DNA of 49,260 bases from Deltaproteobacteria bacterium (GTDB lineage Bacteria; Desulfobacterota; Desulfarculia; Desulfarculales; Desulfarculaceae). Location: NCBI GenBank assembly GCA_020444205.1, contig JAHLLJ010000014.1, positions 1 through 49,260 on the forward strand, in the 5' to 3' direction. Below the pieces are notes generated by a model. It searched no databases. It saw nothing but the letters and a program-made list of their open reading frames with translations, and was not told where the DNA came from. This document shows positions 26,509 through 35,007 of the stretch, one piece after another (the stretch's first letter is position 1; each line of letters begins with the position of its first letter). The position numbers and the translations under genes are program-made.

Positions 26509-27870
26509 GTGCAGGTTCTAATCATCGGCGCCGGTGAGGTGGGCTTTCACACCGCGCTCAGGCTGTCTCACGAAGGCCACCGGGTTGTGGTGGTGGACAG
26601 CATGCCCGAGCGGGTGCGCCAGATATCCGAGCAGATGGACGTGCAAACCCTGGTGGGCCAGGGATCGAGCCCGGTGGTGCTCAGGACCGCCGGCGTGCAC
26701 AAGGCCGACCTGGTTTTGGTGGTCACCAACAGCGACGAGGTGAACCTGGCCGCCTGCCGCTTCGCCCGTCTGCTGGCCCCGGCGGCCACCCTCATCGCCC
26801 GCATTCGCAGCAACGATTATTTGGAGTTTTTCGAAGAAGTGGGCGCGTCCAGCCTGGACGTGGATACGGTGATCAATCCCGAGCGGGAGGTGGCCACCCA
26901 GATCATGCAATTTCTGGCCGTGCCCGCGGCCAGCAGCGTGGCCGACTTCGCCGGGGGCATGGTCAAGATGCTGGGGCTCAAAATCCCCCCCACCTGCCCC
27001 AACGTGGGCCACTCCCTGAGCGAGCTGCGCATCGCCGGGGGGCCGCGCTTTTTGGTGGTGGCCATCGAGCGCGGGGGCAAGGTCATCATCCCTCACGGCG
27101 ACGACGTGATCCTCTCCGACGATCTGGCCTATGTGGTCACTCGCGGCGAAAACATCGACATGGTGGTGGAGCACTTCGGACTGCAGAGCCAGCCGGTGCG
27201 CAACCTGGTGGTGGTGGGCGGCGGGGCCATTGGCCGCCTGGTGGCTCGTTGGGGCCGCGAGCGGGGCATCAAGATCCGGATCATTGAAAAGAGCGAGATC
27301 CGTTGCGAGACCTTGGTGGATCAGTTGGAGGACGTCACCGTGCTAAACGGCGACGGCACCGACATGAGCCTGTTGGAAGAGGAGAACGTGGGCGCGGCCG
27401 ACGTGTTTGCGGCGGTCACCGATGATGAGGAAGACAACGTGCTCATCGCCCTGTTGGGCCGCAAGATGGGCGCGCGCCGCACCATTGCCAGAGTGGCCCA
27501 CCTGGGCTACGTGCCTCTGGTCAGCTCCCTGGGCCTGGACTTGGTGGTGAGCCCCCGCTTTGCGGCGGTGGGCGCCATCCTGCGCCACCTCAGGGCGGGC
27601 AAGGTCTTGAACGTGGCCCCGCTCAAGGACGAGGACACCGAGGTCATCGAGGTGGAGGCCCAGGAGACCAGCGAGGTGGTGGGCAAGCCGCTGAGCCAGG
27701 TGAAGCTGCCCCAAGGCTCCCTGGTGGCCGCGGTGATTAAAAAGGACTCAGTGGAGATAGCCACCGGCGACACCGTGGTACGCCCCGGGGACCGCCTGGT
27801 GATCTTCGTTACCCGCAAGGTGCTCAAGAAGGTGGAAAAGCTTCTCACCGTGCGCCTGGAATACTTCTAG
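26509..27870 (+). CDS. trkA: Trk system potassium uptake regulatory subunit TrkA
   Basis: 453 residues, the normal length, from a GTG preceded by gggagga. It has two tandem RCK units: the first NAD-binding loop is GAGEVGFHTALRLS at about 6-19 and the second VGGGAIGRLVARW at about 234-246, each followed by a TrkA_C-type domain. The acidic end of the second strand (VVVD in the first, RIIE in the second) fits NAD(H) binding. TrkA forms a cytosolic ring that gates TrkH in response to nucleotides. trkH follows after 13 bases, so the pair is one operon. Potassium uptake supports turgor and pH balance. Confidence 0.93.
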   Translation: MQVLIIGAGEVGFHTALRLSHEGHRVVVVDSMPERVRQISEQMDVQTLVGQGSSPVVLRTAGVHKADLVLVVTNSDEVNLAACRFARLLAPAATLIARIRSNDYLEFFEEVGASSLDVDTVINPEREVATQIMQFLAVPAASSVADFAGGMVKMLGLKIPPTCPNVGHSLSELRIAGGPRFLVVAIERGGKVIIPHGDDVILSDDLAYVVTRGENIDMVVEHFGLQSQPVRNLVVVGGGAIGRLVARWGRERGIKIRIIEKSEIRCETLVDQLEDVTVLNGDGTDMSLLEEENVGAADVFAAVTDDEEDNVLIALLGRKMGARRTIARVAHLGYVPLVSSLGLDLVVSPRFAAVGAILRHLRAGKVLNVAPLKDEDTEVIEVEAQETSEVVGKPLSQVKLPQGSLVAAVIKKDSVEIATGDTVVRPGDRLVIFVTRKVLKKVEKLLTVRLEYF

Positions 27871-27883
27871 AGGGAGTATAGCC

Positions 27884-29335
27884 TTGGGTCTGGCCGTCGT
27901 ATTATCCCTGTTGGGGGTGCTGTGCATGGGTTTGGGGCTCTTCATGCTCCCGCCCCTGGGGGTGGCTCTGTACTACGGCGAGGAAGCCTGGCACGCCTTT
28001 GCCGGGGGCGCATTCGCCAGCCTGGTTCTGGGCGCGGTTCTTTTCTGGCTTTTCCGCGACAAGAGCAAACGGGAGATGAACCACCGCCAGGGCATGGCCA
28101 TCGTGGGCATTTCCTGGGCAGTGGCCGGCCTGCTGGGAGCCTTGCCTTTCTACCTGAGCGGGGAGTTCGCGGGTTTTGGCGACGCGGTGTTCGAGTCGGT
28201 CAGCGGCTTCACCACCACCGGGGCCAGCGTGCTCACCAACGTGGAGGCCTGCTCCAAGGGGGTGCTCTTCTGGCGGGCGCTCACCCACTGGCTGGGCGGC
28301 ATGGGCTTTATCGTGCTCTCCGTGGCCATACTGCCCTTTGTGGGGGTGGGCGGCATGCAGCTGTTCAAGGCCGAGGTGCCCAGCCCCACTCCGGATCGCC
28401 TGGCCCCGCGCATCACCGACACGGCCAGCGTGCTGTGGAAGGTCTACGCGGCCATAACCGCCGCCGAGGTGTTGCTCTTGATGCTGGGAGGCCTGGACTG
28501 GTTCGACGCCACCTGCCAGGCCTTTGCCACCATGGCCACCGGCGGCTTCTCCACCAAGAACGCCTCCATCGCCGGATTTGCCAGCGGCTACGTGGAGGTG
28601 GTCGTCACCATCTTCATGCTCCTGGCGGGCATGAACTTCACCCTGCACTTTCAGATGTTATGGCAAAAGCGCTGGAGCTGCTGGTGGCGCAACGAAGAAT
28701 GGCGCACCTACATGTACCTGTGGCTGGGCGTTGCCCTGGTGGGAGCCATGGCCCTGTTGTTCATCTCCGACAAAGGGGTCTGGGAATCCATCCGCCTGGC
28801 TGCTTTCCAAAGCGCCACTATCCTCACCACCACCGGCTTTGCAACCGCCGACTACAGCCTGTGGCCTCCGGTGGCCGTGGCTGCGTTGGTCATCCTCATG
28901 TTCATCGGCGGCTCGGCAGGCTCCACCGGCGGCGGCCCCAAGGTCATGCGCCTGATGGTGGTGTTCAAGCAGGTCAAGGCCGAGCTCAAGCGCCTGGTGC
29001 ACCCCCGGGTGGTGGCCCCGGTGCGCCTGGAGCATCACACCGTGGAGCGCAGCATAGTGGCCTCGGTGTGGGGCTTCATGGGCGCCTATCTGGCCTGCTT
29101 CCTGTTGGTGGGCGTGCTGCTCACCGCCATGGACCTGGACATGGTGACCTCCTTCACCGCCTCCATCGCCTGCCTGGGCAACATCGGACCGGGTCTGGGC
29201 TCGGTGGGCCCGGCGGGCAACTACGCCCATCTGCCCCTGGCCGCCAAGTGGCTGCTGTCGCTGGCCATGATCGTGGGGCGGCTCGAAGTCTATACCGTTC
29301 TGGTTCTTTTCTTGCCTGAGTTCTGGAGAGATTAG
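27884..29335 (+). CDS. trkH: Trk system potassium uptake channel subunit TrkH
   Basis: 483 residues, starting at a TTG with agggag 7 bases upstream. There are about ten to twelve membrane helices with the four pore-loop filter segments of the Trk/Ktr/HKT family visible in order: TTTGASVLT, ATGGFSTKN, LTTTGFATAD and LGNIGPGLG. The second-to-last pore region is followed by GGSAGSTGGGPKVMR, a TrkH hallmark at the cytoplasmic face. Together with TrkA it forms the low-affinity potassium channel/transporter. The gene ends facing bioD, with a 296-base repeat-rich gap. Confidence 0.93.
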   Translation: MGLAVVLSLLGVLCMGLGLFMLPPLGVALYYGEEAWHAFAGGAFASLVLGAVLFWLFRDKSKREMNHRQGMAIVGISWAVAGLLGALPFYLSGEFAGFGDAVFESVSGFTTTGASVLTNVEACSKGVLFWRALTHWLGGMGFIVLSVAILPFVGVGGMQLFKAEVPSPTPDRLAPRITDTASVLWKVYAAITAAEVLLLMLGGLDWFDATCQAFATMATGGFSTKNASIAGFASGYVEVVVTIFMLLAGMNFTLHFQMLWQKRWSCWWRNEEWRTYMYLWLGVALVGAMALLFISDKGVWESIRLAAFQSATILTTTGFATADYSLWPPVAVAALVILMFIGGSAGSTGGGPKVMRLMVVFKQVKAELKRLVHPRVVAPVRLEHHTVERSIVASVWGFMGAYLACFLLVGVLLTAMDLDMVTSFTASIACLGNIGPGLGSVGPAGNYAHLPLAAKWLLSLAMIVGRLEVYTVLVLFLPEFWRD

Positions 29336-29336
29336 G

Positions 29337-29611
29337 CGGCGGCTTCGCTATCGGCGGCTTCGCCAGGCAGCGGCATACTGCGTTGCCGACGTCTGCTGCT
29401 GCGCCAGACACCGGCCTACTGCGTTATCGGCGGCGCCCAAGCCTCGACGTAGCGTTGGCTACGCCTGCGACTTTCGCTTGCCCCAGCGAGCCGCTGGCGG
29501 CAGAGCGCGTCGAAAACTATGTTGCCTTCACCGGCCTTGATGGCTCCCGGTGTGACTCCTGCGGAGGCCCAAGCCTTGGGCTGCCTTGTTTGCCGGCGTC
29601 TGGCTGTGCCG
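29337..29611. repeat. Repeat mosaic between trkH and bioD
   Basis: It contains a 12-base unit (cggcggcttcgc) twice at 29337 and 29352, two similar tactgcgtt words, a 42-base block A at 29441-29482 and a 29-base block B at 29583-29611. Blocks A and B recur inverted at 42043-42084 (37 of 42 identical) and 42010-42038 (27 of 29 identical). Block A contains a hairpin CGTAGC-gttg-GCTACG. In this copy A and B are 100 bases apart; in the other copy, 4. No protein-coding function is evident. It also serves as the convergent gap in which both transcripts must end. Confidence 0.7.
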
Positions 29612-29631
29612 CTAAAGGCTGTGGTAATTGT

Positions 29632-30360
29632 TTACTTTCGGGCTATCGCGGTGAGCGGCGTAAGGTCCAGATGCTCGCGGACCGCTTGCCTAAGGGCCTC
29701 GCCTTCGATCTGGTCACGCGAGCCCAGGTAGGGCAGGGCTCCCATAAAGGGCGTGCCGCTGTACTCCTTGATCAGGGCGTGGTTTTCCTTGATCGAGGGG
29801 TCGCCCGGGTCGGCGGGTTGGGTGAAGCTGAAGATAAATCCCTTCACCGGCAGGCTTGCTCGCTTCAGGGCCTGGATGGTGAGCAGGGAGTGGTTAATGG
29901 TGCCCAGGCCGGGCCTGGCAGCCACCACCACGGGCAGGCCCAGCTGCACGGCCAAATCAAGGAAGGTATGCCCCGGCGCGATGGGCACCAGCAGGCCGCC
30001 CACCCCCTCGATGACCCCGAACTCCTGGCCCGCCAAAAACTCCCGGCAGGAAGCCACCGAGGCAGTCAGGGACAGCTCCACGCCTTCCTCCCGGGCGGCG
30101 GCCAGGGGTGACAAAGGTGCGCGCAAACACGCTGGGTTGAGGGTGTGCAGGGGCTCCTTGAGGCCCACCAAACGATCCAGCAGAAACACGTCCGGGCTCA
30201 CTGGCTGGCTCTCGGGGCCGGGAGTGCACTCGCTGGCCAGGGGCTTGAGGTAGCCCGCCGGGACTCCGGCGTTGCGCAGGCCCGCCACCAGAGCGGCGGA
30301 GACTATGGTCTTGCCCGCATCGGTGTCCGTGCCTATGACCACCACGCCCTTGCCGCTCAC
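29632..30360 (-). CDS. bioD: Dethiobiotin synthetase
   Basis: 242 residues from the GTG at 30360, forming a GTGA overlap with the bioF stop. The P-loop is GTDTDAGKT at 10-18, the exact BioD form of Walker A; KPLASE and EGVGGLLVPI follow as substrate and nucleotide contacts. It closes the ureido ring of dethiobiotin from 7,8-diaminopelargonate, bicarbonate and ATP. It is the last gene of the bioB-A-F-D run, and its end faces trkH across the repeat mosaic. Confidence 0.94.
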   Translation of the reverse strand: MSGKGVVVIGTDTDAGKTIVSAALVAGLRNAGVPAGYLKPLASECTPGPESQPVSPDVFLLDRLVGLKEPLHTLNPACLRAPLSPLAAAREEGVELSLTASVASCREFLAGQEFGVIEGVGGLLVPIAPGHTFLDLAVQLGLPVVVAARPGLGTINHSLLTIQALKRASLPVKGFIFSFTQPADPGDPSIKENHALIKEYSGTPFMGALPYLGSRDQIEGEALRQAVREHLDLTPLTAIARK

Positions 30361-31541
30361 AGCCCCGCCTCCCGCGCGGCTTCCACCAAAGCCTGGGCCG
30401 CGGTCTCGATGTCTTCTTCCTGGTGGGCCGCGGTAACGGTCAGGCGGATGCGACTGGCACCCTCGGGTACCGTGGGCGGACGCACCGCCGGGGCGAACAC
30501 TCCGCGCTCCCACAGGCCCTCACCCAGCTCCAGGGCCGCTTGGGCCCTGCCGGTCAGCACCGGCACGATGGGCCCGGCATCACAGGCCACCTGAAGCCCG
30601 GCCTCGGCCAGGCGCTTGCGCAGCAGATCGCTCAGGGCGTGTAAATGCTTCCGCCGCCAGGGTTCGGCGTCCACCAGCTCCAGGCCGGCCAGGGCCACTG
30701 CCGCCTGGGCCGGAGGCGGGGCGGTGGAGTAGAGCAGGGAGCGGGCGCAGTGCACCAGGGTGTCGATCACCTCCGGCGCTCCGGCGGCAAAGCCACCCAA
30801 CCCGCCCAGGGCCTTGCTGAAAGTGCCGGCCATGACCACCTCGGGGCAGGGCTCCAAGCCGAAGTGCTCCAAAGTGCCCCGGCCGGTCGCGCCCCACACC
30901 CCGGTGGCATGGGCATCGTCGATGACCAGCAAGGCGTTTTGCCGCCGGGCCGCTTCCAGTAGCTCGGGCACCGGGGCCAGGTCGCCGTCCATGGAAAACA
31001 CCCCGTCGCTGACCAGCAGCTTGACTCCGTCTTTAGGGCCTTGGGCCAGCAGTTCCTCGGCCTTGGCCACTTCGCCGTGGGGAAAGACCTTGACCTGGGC
31101 GTGGGACAAACGGCAGGCGTCGATAAGGCTGGCGTGGTTGAGCTGGTCGCTGACGATCAGGTCGCCCTCGTCGGCCAGGGTGCTCACTATGCCCAGGTTG
31201 GTCATGTACCCGGTGGGAAAGAACAGGGCCGCCGGGGCGTGCTTGAAGCGGGCAATGGCCTGCTCCAGCTCCACGTGCGACTCCAGGGTGCCCGATATAA
31301 GGCGGCTGGCTCCGGAGCCGGTGCCGCAACTGGCGGCTGCCTCCTGGGCCGCCTGGGACAGGCGCGGGTGCCCGGCCAGGCCCAGGTAGTCGTTGCTGGC
31401 CATTAAAAGGCAGCGGCGTCCCCGCACGGTTACAAAGCGGCCGCAGGAAGGCCCCACCGAAACCAGGCGGCGGGTGAGGCCCACGGCCTGCTTGGCGGCC
31501 ACGCGGTCTTTGAGTATTTCCAGGGCCGGTCGCGAGCCCAT
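30357..31541 (-). CDS. bioF: 8-amino-7-oxononanoate synthase
   Basis: 394 residues from the ATG at 31541, with cgggag about 8 bases upstream and the bioA stop 2 bases upstream; a GTG at 31556 is less likely. It is an alpha-oxoamine synthase: SNDYLG at 49-54, SGASRLISGT at 76-85, DDAHATGVWG at 208-217 and the PLP lysine K243 in GTFSKALGG. It condenses pimeloyl-ACP (or CoA) with alanine to form KAPA. No bioC, bioH or bioW gene is in the window, so pimeloyl supply must be encoded elsewhere. Confidence 0.94.
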   Translation of the reverse strand: MGSRPALEILKDRVAAKQAVGLTRRLVSVGPSCGRFVTVRGRRCLLMASNDYLGLAGHPRLSQAAQEAAASCGTGSGASRLISGTLESHVELEQAIARFKHAPAALFFPTGYMTNLGIVSTLADEGDLIVSDQLNHASLIDACRLSHAQVKVFPHGEVAKAEELLAQGPKDGVKLLVSDGVFSMDGDLAPVPELLEAARRQNALLVIDDAHATGVWGATGRGTLEHFGLEPCPEVVMAGTFSKALGGLGGFAAGAPEVIDTLVHCARSLLYSTAPPPAQAAVALAGLELVDAEPWRRKHLHALSDLLRKRLAEAGLQVACDAGPIVPVLTGRAQAALELGEGLWERGVFAPAVRPPTVPEGASRIRLTVTAAHQEEDIETAAQALVEAAREAGL

Positions 31542-31543
31542 GG

Positions 31544-32896
31544 TCAGCTCCCGCACACCTCGATGATGGCCTTGCTCAGGGCGTCCAGCAGCAAGTCGAT
31601 GTCCCCGGTGGTGCTGCTGAGCGGGGGCATGAGCACGATGGCGTCGCCCAAGGGGCGGATGATCACCCCATGCTTGCGCGCGGCCATGATCACCTGATGG
31701 GGAATGCGCAGGCCCGGCTCATAGGGGGTGTCCGTGGCCTTATCAGCGGTAATCTCCACTCCGGCCATGAGCCCGTGTTGGCGAGCCTGTACCACATGCT
31801 TCATCTGCGCGATCTGGGCCAGGCCCTGGGCAAAGCGCTCTATCACCGGGGCGGTGCCCTCCACCACCTGGTTTTTCTCCATCAGCTCCAGGCTGGCCAG
31901 GGCGGCGGCGCAGGCCAGGGGGTTGCCGGTGTAGGTGTGGCCATGGAAAAAGGTCTTGAACTCGTCGTACTCGCCTAAAAAGGCTTCGTACACCTGGTCG
32001 GTGGCCATGGTGGCGGCCAGGGGCAGCACTCCGCCGGTGATGCCCTTGCCCAGGCACATCAAGTCCGGCTCCACGCCCTCCTGCTCGCAGGAGAACAGGG
32101 TGCCGGTGCGGCCAAAGCCGGTGGCCACCTCGTCGGCGATGAACAAGATGCCGTGCTTTTTGCAAATGTCCCATAAGCGGCGCACATAGCCCTCGGGCTG
32201 CACGATTATGCCCGCCGCGCCCTGCACTCGTGGCTCCACGATCAGGCCGCATATCTCATCCCCATGCTCTTGCAGCATGGGATCCAGGGCATTGGCACAG
32301 GCCAGGTCGCAGGCCGGGTGGGTCAGGCCCAGGGGGCAGTGGCGGCAAAAGGGCTGAGGCAAGCGGTGCACCGGGAAGAGCAGGGGGCCGTAGACCTGGT
32401 GGAACAGATCAATGCCGCCCACGCTGACCGCGCCGATGGTGTCGCCGTGATAGGCCTCGCCCAGGGCCACGAAGGTCTTCTTTTCCGGGCGGCCGCTCTG
32501 CTGCCAATACTGGTAGGCGATCTTTAGCGCTATCTCCACTGCGGTGGAGCCGCTCTCGGAGTAGAAGGCCTTGTTCAGCCCACCGGGGCAGACCTTGGCC
32601 AGTTCGGTGGCCAGGCGGGCGGCCAGTGGATGAGTCAGGCCCAGCAGGGTGGAGTGGTCCAAGTGTTTTAGCTGCTCGGCGATGGCCGCGTTGATGTCCG
32701 GGTGGTTGTGGCCGTGCACCGTGACCCACAGGGAGCTGACCCCGTCAAAGTAACGGTTGCCGTCGCTGTCATAGAGATAGTTACCCTCGCCGCGCTCGAT
32801 TACCAAGGGCGGCTCGCCGGGCCAGAGCTTCATCTGGGTGAAGGGGTGCCAAAGGTGGGCGATGTCCTGCTGCAGAATATTGTGGGTGTTGCTCAT
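31544..32896 (-). CDS. bioA: Adenosylmethionine-8-amino-7-oxononanoate aminotransferase
   Basis: 450 residues, a class III aminotransferase. HLWHPFTQM at 14-22 is the BioA-specific N-terminus, YHGDTIGAVSVGG at 149-161 and DEVATGFGRTGTLF at 255-268 bind PLP, and K284 in LGKGITGG forms the Schiff base. It converts KAPA to DAPA, using SAM as the usual amino donor. It starts 3 bases after bioB and ends 2 bases before bioF, so the four bio genes form one tight transcript. Confidence 0.95.
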   Translation of the reverse strand: MSNTHNILQQDIAHLWHPFTQMKLWPGEPPLVIERGEGNYLYDSDGNRYFDGVSSLWVTVHGHNHPDINAAIAEQLKHLDHSTLLGLTHPLAARLATELAKVCPGGLNKAFYSESGSTAVEIALKIAYQYWQQSGRPEKKTFVALGEAYHGDTIGAVSVGGIDLFHQVYGPLLFPVHRLPQPFCRHCPLGLTHPACDLACANALDPMLQEHGDEICGLIVEPRVQGAAGIIVQPEGYVRRLWDICKKHGILFIADEVATGFGRTGTLFSCEQEGVEPDLMCLGKGITGGVLPLAATMATDQVYEAFLGEYDEFKTFFHGHTYTGNPLACAAALASLELMEKNQVVEGTAPVIERFAQGLAQIAQMKHVVQARQHGLMAGVEITADKATDTPYEPGLRIPHQVIMAARKHGVIIRPLGDAIVLMPPLSSTTGDIDLLLDALSKAIIEVCGS

Positions 32897-32899
32897 TTG

Positions 32900-33910
32900 C
32901 TACTCGCTGGTCAGCTTGGCCGCGGGCCTCAGGCCCAGAGCGGTCAGGTCGTTGATATCGTCCACGGGCTGGCGGCCCTCGGTGGTCAGGTAGTTGCCGA
33001 TCATGGTGCCCCCGGCCCCGGCCAGATACATCATGGGGGCTAGGTTGCCCAACACCTGCTGGCGGCCGCCGCAGGTGCGCACCACTGCGTTAGGGTTGAA
33101 CAGCTTGAACACCGCCACCGTGGCCAGGGCCTCCAGGGGCTTCAGCGGAGCGTGCCCGGCCATGGGGGTACCTTCTATGGGGGTCAGGAAGTTCAGGGGG
33201 ATGCTTTGAGGCTCCAGCTCGGCCACGGCGGTAGCCAGCTCCACCCGCTCCAGGGGTGTCTCGCCCAGGCCCACGATGCCGCCCACGCAAACCTCCAGGC
33301 CCGCGGCCTGGGCCGCCTTGACCGTTTCCACCCGGTCTTCATAGGTGTGGGTGGTGCAGATGCGCGGGAAAAACCTGGGCCCGGCCTCCAGGTTGTGGTG
33401 ATAGCGCACCAGGCCCGCCTCGGCCAGGCGCTTGGCCCGGGCTTCGTCGATGAGCCCCAGGCTGGCGCAGGGGGCGATGATGTCCTCTGAGGTGAGCACC
33501 TCCACCGCCCGGCAGATCTCGTCCAAGGCCTCGCCCTGGGGACACTCGCGGCCGCTGGTCACGATGCCGAAACGCTGGGCCCCGGCGTCTGCCGCGGCGC
33601 GGCCCCGGCGCACCATCTCCTCGGCGCTTAGCAGGGGGTAGACCTCGGCCGGGCCGTTGTGGTGGGCGCTCTGGGCGCAAAAGGCGCAGTTTTCCGAACA
33701 GCGGCCCGAGCGGGCGTTGACAATGGCGCAAAACTCCACCGTGTCGCCCTCGTGAACCCCGCGCAGACGATTGGCCGCTGCCAAAAGCTGACCCAGCTCG
33801 GCCAGGTCACTCACCTCCAGCCAAGCGGCGGCAGTCTCGGGCTCAAGGAGGCCTCCGTCCATAACCTCCTGAATAGCTTTACTTATATCTGTAGAAAAAG
33901 CATGAAGCAT
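32900..33910 (-). CDS. bioB: Biotin synthase
   Basis: 336 residues from the ATG at 33910 (MLHAFSTDIS). A longer reading to 33970 would translate the BirA operator and promoter and is rejected. The radical-SAM cluster is C71-x3-C75-x2-C78, followed by AQSAHHN, characteristic of BioB; RTCGGRQQ near the C-terminus holds the Arg/Cys region around the second iron-sulfur cluster. It inserts sulfur into dethiobiotin. It is first in the bioB-A-F-D operon, with its ribosome site (cgagg) inside the BirA operator. Confidence 0.95.
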   Translation of the reverse strand: MLHAFSTDISKAIQEVMDGGLLEPETAAAWLEVSDLAELGQLLAAANRLRGVHEGDTVEFCAIVNARSGRCSENCAFCAQSAHHNGPAEVYPLLSAEEMVRRGRAAADAGAQRFGIVTSGRECPQGEALDEICRAVEVLTSEDIIAPCASLGLIDEARAKRLAEAGLVRYHHNLEAGPRFFPRICTTHTYEDRVETVKAAQAAGLEVCVGGIVGLGETPLERVELATAVAELEPQSIPLNFLTPIEGTPMAGHAPLKPLEALATVAVFKLFNPNAVVRTCGGRQQVLGNLAPMMYLAGAGGTMIGNYLTTEGRQPVDDINDLTALGLRPAAKLTSE

Positions 33911-33945
33911 GATTGTCAACCTCGTTTGATAAACGGTTGACAATC
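33911..33945. promoter_or_regulatory. BirA operator, perfect inverted repeat
   Basis: GATTGTCAACC, 13 bases, GGTTGACAATC: an 11-base perfect palindrome arm on each side, containing TTGTCAACC and its complement. This is close to the known BirA box (TTGTAAACC, spacer, GGTTTACAA), with a spacer a few bases shorter than in E. coli. It overlaps the bioB -10 box and ends one base before the bioB ATG. Confidence 0.85.
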
Positions 33946-33970
33946 TACCAGCCGGGGCTGGATTTGGCAA
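33942..33970 (-). promoter_or_regulatory. bioBAFD promoter
   Basis: On the minus strand: TTGCCA (complement of 33965-33970), 17 bases, TAGATT (complement of 33942-33947). Four bases of the -10 box lie in the BirA operator and the expected start near 33935 lies inside it, so bound BirA should block transcription directly. Confidence 0.65.
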
Positions 33971-34008
33971 GGATAGTTAAGTGGTTAAATGGGGCGAATA
34001 CGAGGATC

Positions 34009-35007
34009 TTAAGCCAGGACCTCCCAGTCCAAAAGGCTCACATCGCCGTGGTGAATAGGGTTGATACTGCCGTCCTCTTCCAGCAGCAGGGCGCCCTCTG
34101 GGGCGAAGCCCACCGCCTTGCCCTCGCGCACCGCCTTGCCCTCGCGCACCTTCACCTGCAGGCCCAGGATCAGCGAACGCTCGGCGTACTCCCGGGCCAG
34201 CTCCTCGCCGCCTCCGGCCATGAACTGGTCGTGCAGGGAAGTCATTTCTTCCAAGATTTGGGCCAGCAGGGTGGCCCGGTTCCAGGCGTGACCCGTGGCG
34301 GCCAAAAGGCTCATGGCCGGTTGGTCCATCCCGGCCAGCCACTCGGGCTCCTGGTTCACGTTGAGCCCCACCCCCACTACGGCATACTCCACCGCCTCGG
34401 CCCGGCTGGTGAACTCGGTGAGCACCCCGGCCAGCTTCTTGCCCTCCAGGTACACGTCGTTGGGCCACTTGATGGCCGGTTCCACCCCTCCGTGTTTTTC
34501 CAGGGCCCGGCACACGGCCAGAGAGATGAGGTTGTTCAGGGCGAATACCCGCGAAAGCCTCAACACCGGGCGCAGGATGATGGAAAAGAGCAGGGCGCTT
34601 CCCCTGGGCGCCTGCCAGTGGCGATCCAGGCGGCCCCGGCCCGTGGTCTGGTGCTCTGCCGCCAGGCAGGCGCCATGCGGGGCCCCAGCCTCGGCCCTTC
34701 GGCGGGCCTCCAGGTTGGTGGAGTCTATTTCCGGGAAGTAGAAAAAGGGCAGGCCCAGGGAGCCGGGCTTAAGGCGGGCTTCCACCATGGGCGGCAGCAA
34801 CAGGGGCGGCTCGCTCACCAGGCGGTATCCCCGCCTGGGCGCGGCCTCTATCTCCAGCCCTTGCTCCCTGAGCGAGGAAACGATCTTGGCCACCGCCGCC
34901 CGGCTTATGCCCAGGCGCTGGGCCATGTCCTGGCCCGAACGCTCGCCGTTGCCGCTCAGCAGCAGGCGCAGCACTTGCCCGGCGGTGGATGTCTCCGCAG
35001 CGCTCAA
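34009..35007 (-). CDS. birA: Bifunctional biotin-protein ligase / biotin operon repressor
   Basis: 332 residues from a TTG at 35007 that overlaps the previous stop (TTGA), with GGAGGAG about 6 bases upstream. Residues 10-65 are a winged helix-turn-helix (AQRLGISRAAVAKIVSSL). The ligase domain has GRGRLDR at 123-129, which binds biotinyl-AMP, and KWPND at 180-184; a C-terminal SH3-like domain follows. It attaches biotin to carboxylase carrier domains and, as biotinyl-AMP-bound dimer, represses the bio operon, whose operator lies 64-98 bases downstream. Residues 287-298 are a doubled VREGKA coming from an 18-base tandem repeat. Confidence 0.93.
   Translation of the reverse strand: MSAAETSTAGQVLRLLLSGNGERSGQDMAQRLGISRAAVAKIVSSLREQGLEIEAAPRRGYRLVSEPPLLLPPMVEARLKPGSLGLPFFYFPEIDSTNLEARRRAEAGAPHGACLAAEHQTTGRGRLDRHWQAPRGSALLFSIILRPVLRLSRVFALNNLISLAVCRALEKHGGVEPAIKWPNDVYLEGKKLAGVLTEFTSRAEAVEYAVVGVGLNVNQEPEWLAGMDQPAMSLLAATGHAWNRATLLAQILEEMTSLHDQFMAGGGEELAREYAERSLILGLQVKVREGKAVREGKAVGFAPEGALLLEEDGSINPIHHGDVSLLDWEVLA
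34111..34146. repeat. Perfect 18-base tandem duplication inside birA
   Basis: Two identical 18-base units, 34111-34128 and 34129-34146, in frame with birA, encoding VREGKA twice (residues 287-298). A further 4 bases match the start of a third unit. Confidence 0.95.

Noticed and set aside
29337-29363. Short repeated units as a CRISPR array
   Set aside because: Only two copies of a 12-base unit 3 bases apart; no regular repeat-spacer pattern and no cas genes.
29383-30111. 242-codon plus-strand frame beginning in the repeat mosaic
   Set aside because: Mostly antisense to bioD; its first part is translated repeat sequence.
33911-33970. N-terminal extension of bioB by 20 residues
   Set aside because: It would translate the operator and promoter; homologous BioB proteins start near MLHAF, and the ATG at 33910 fits.
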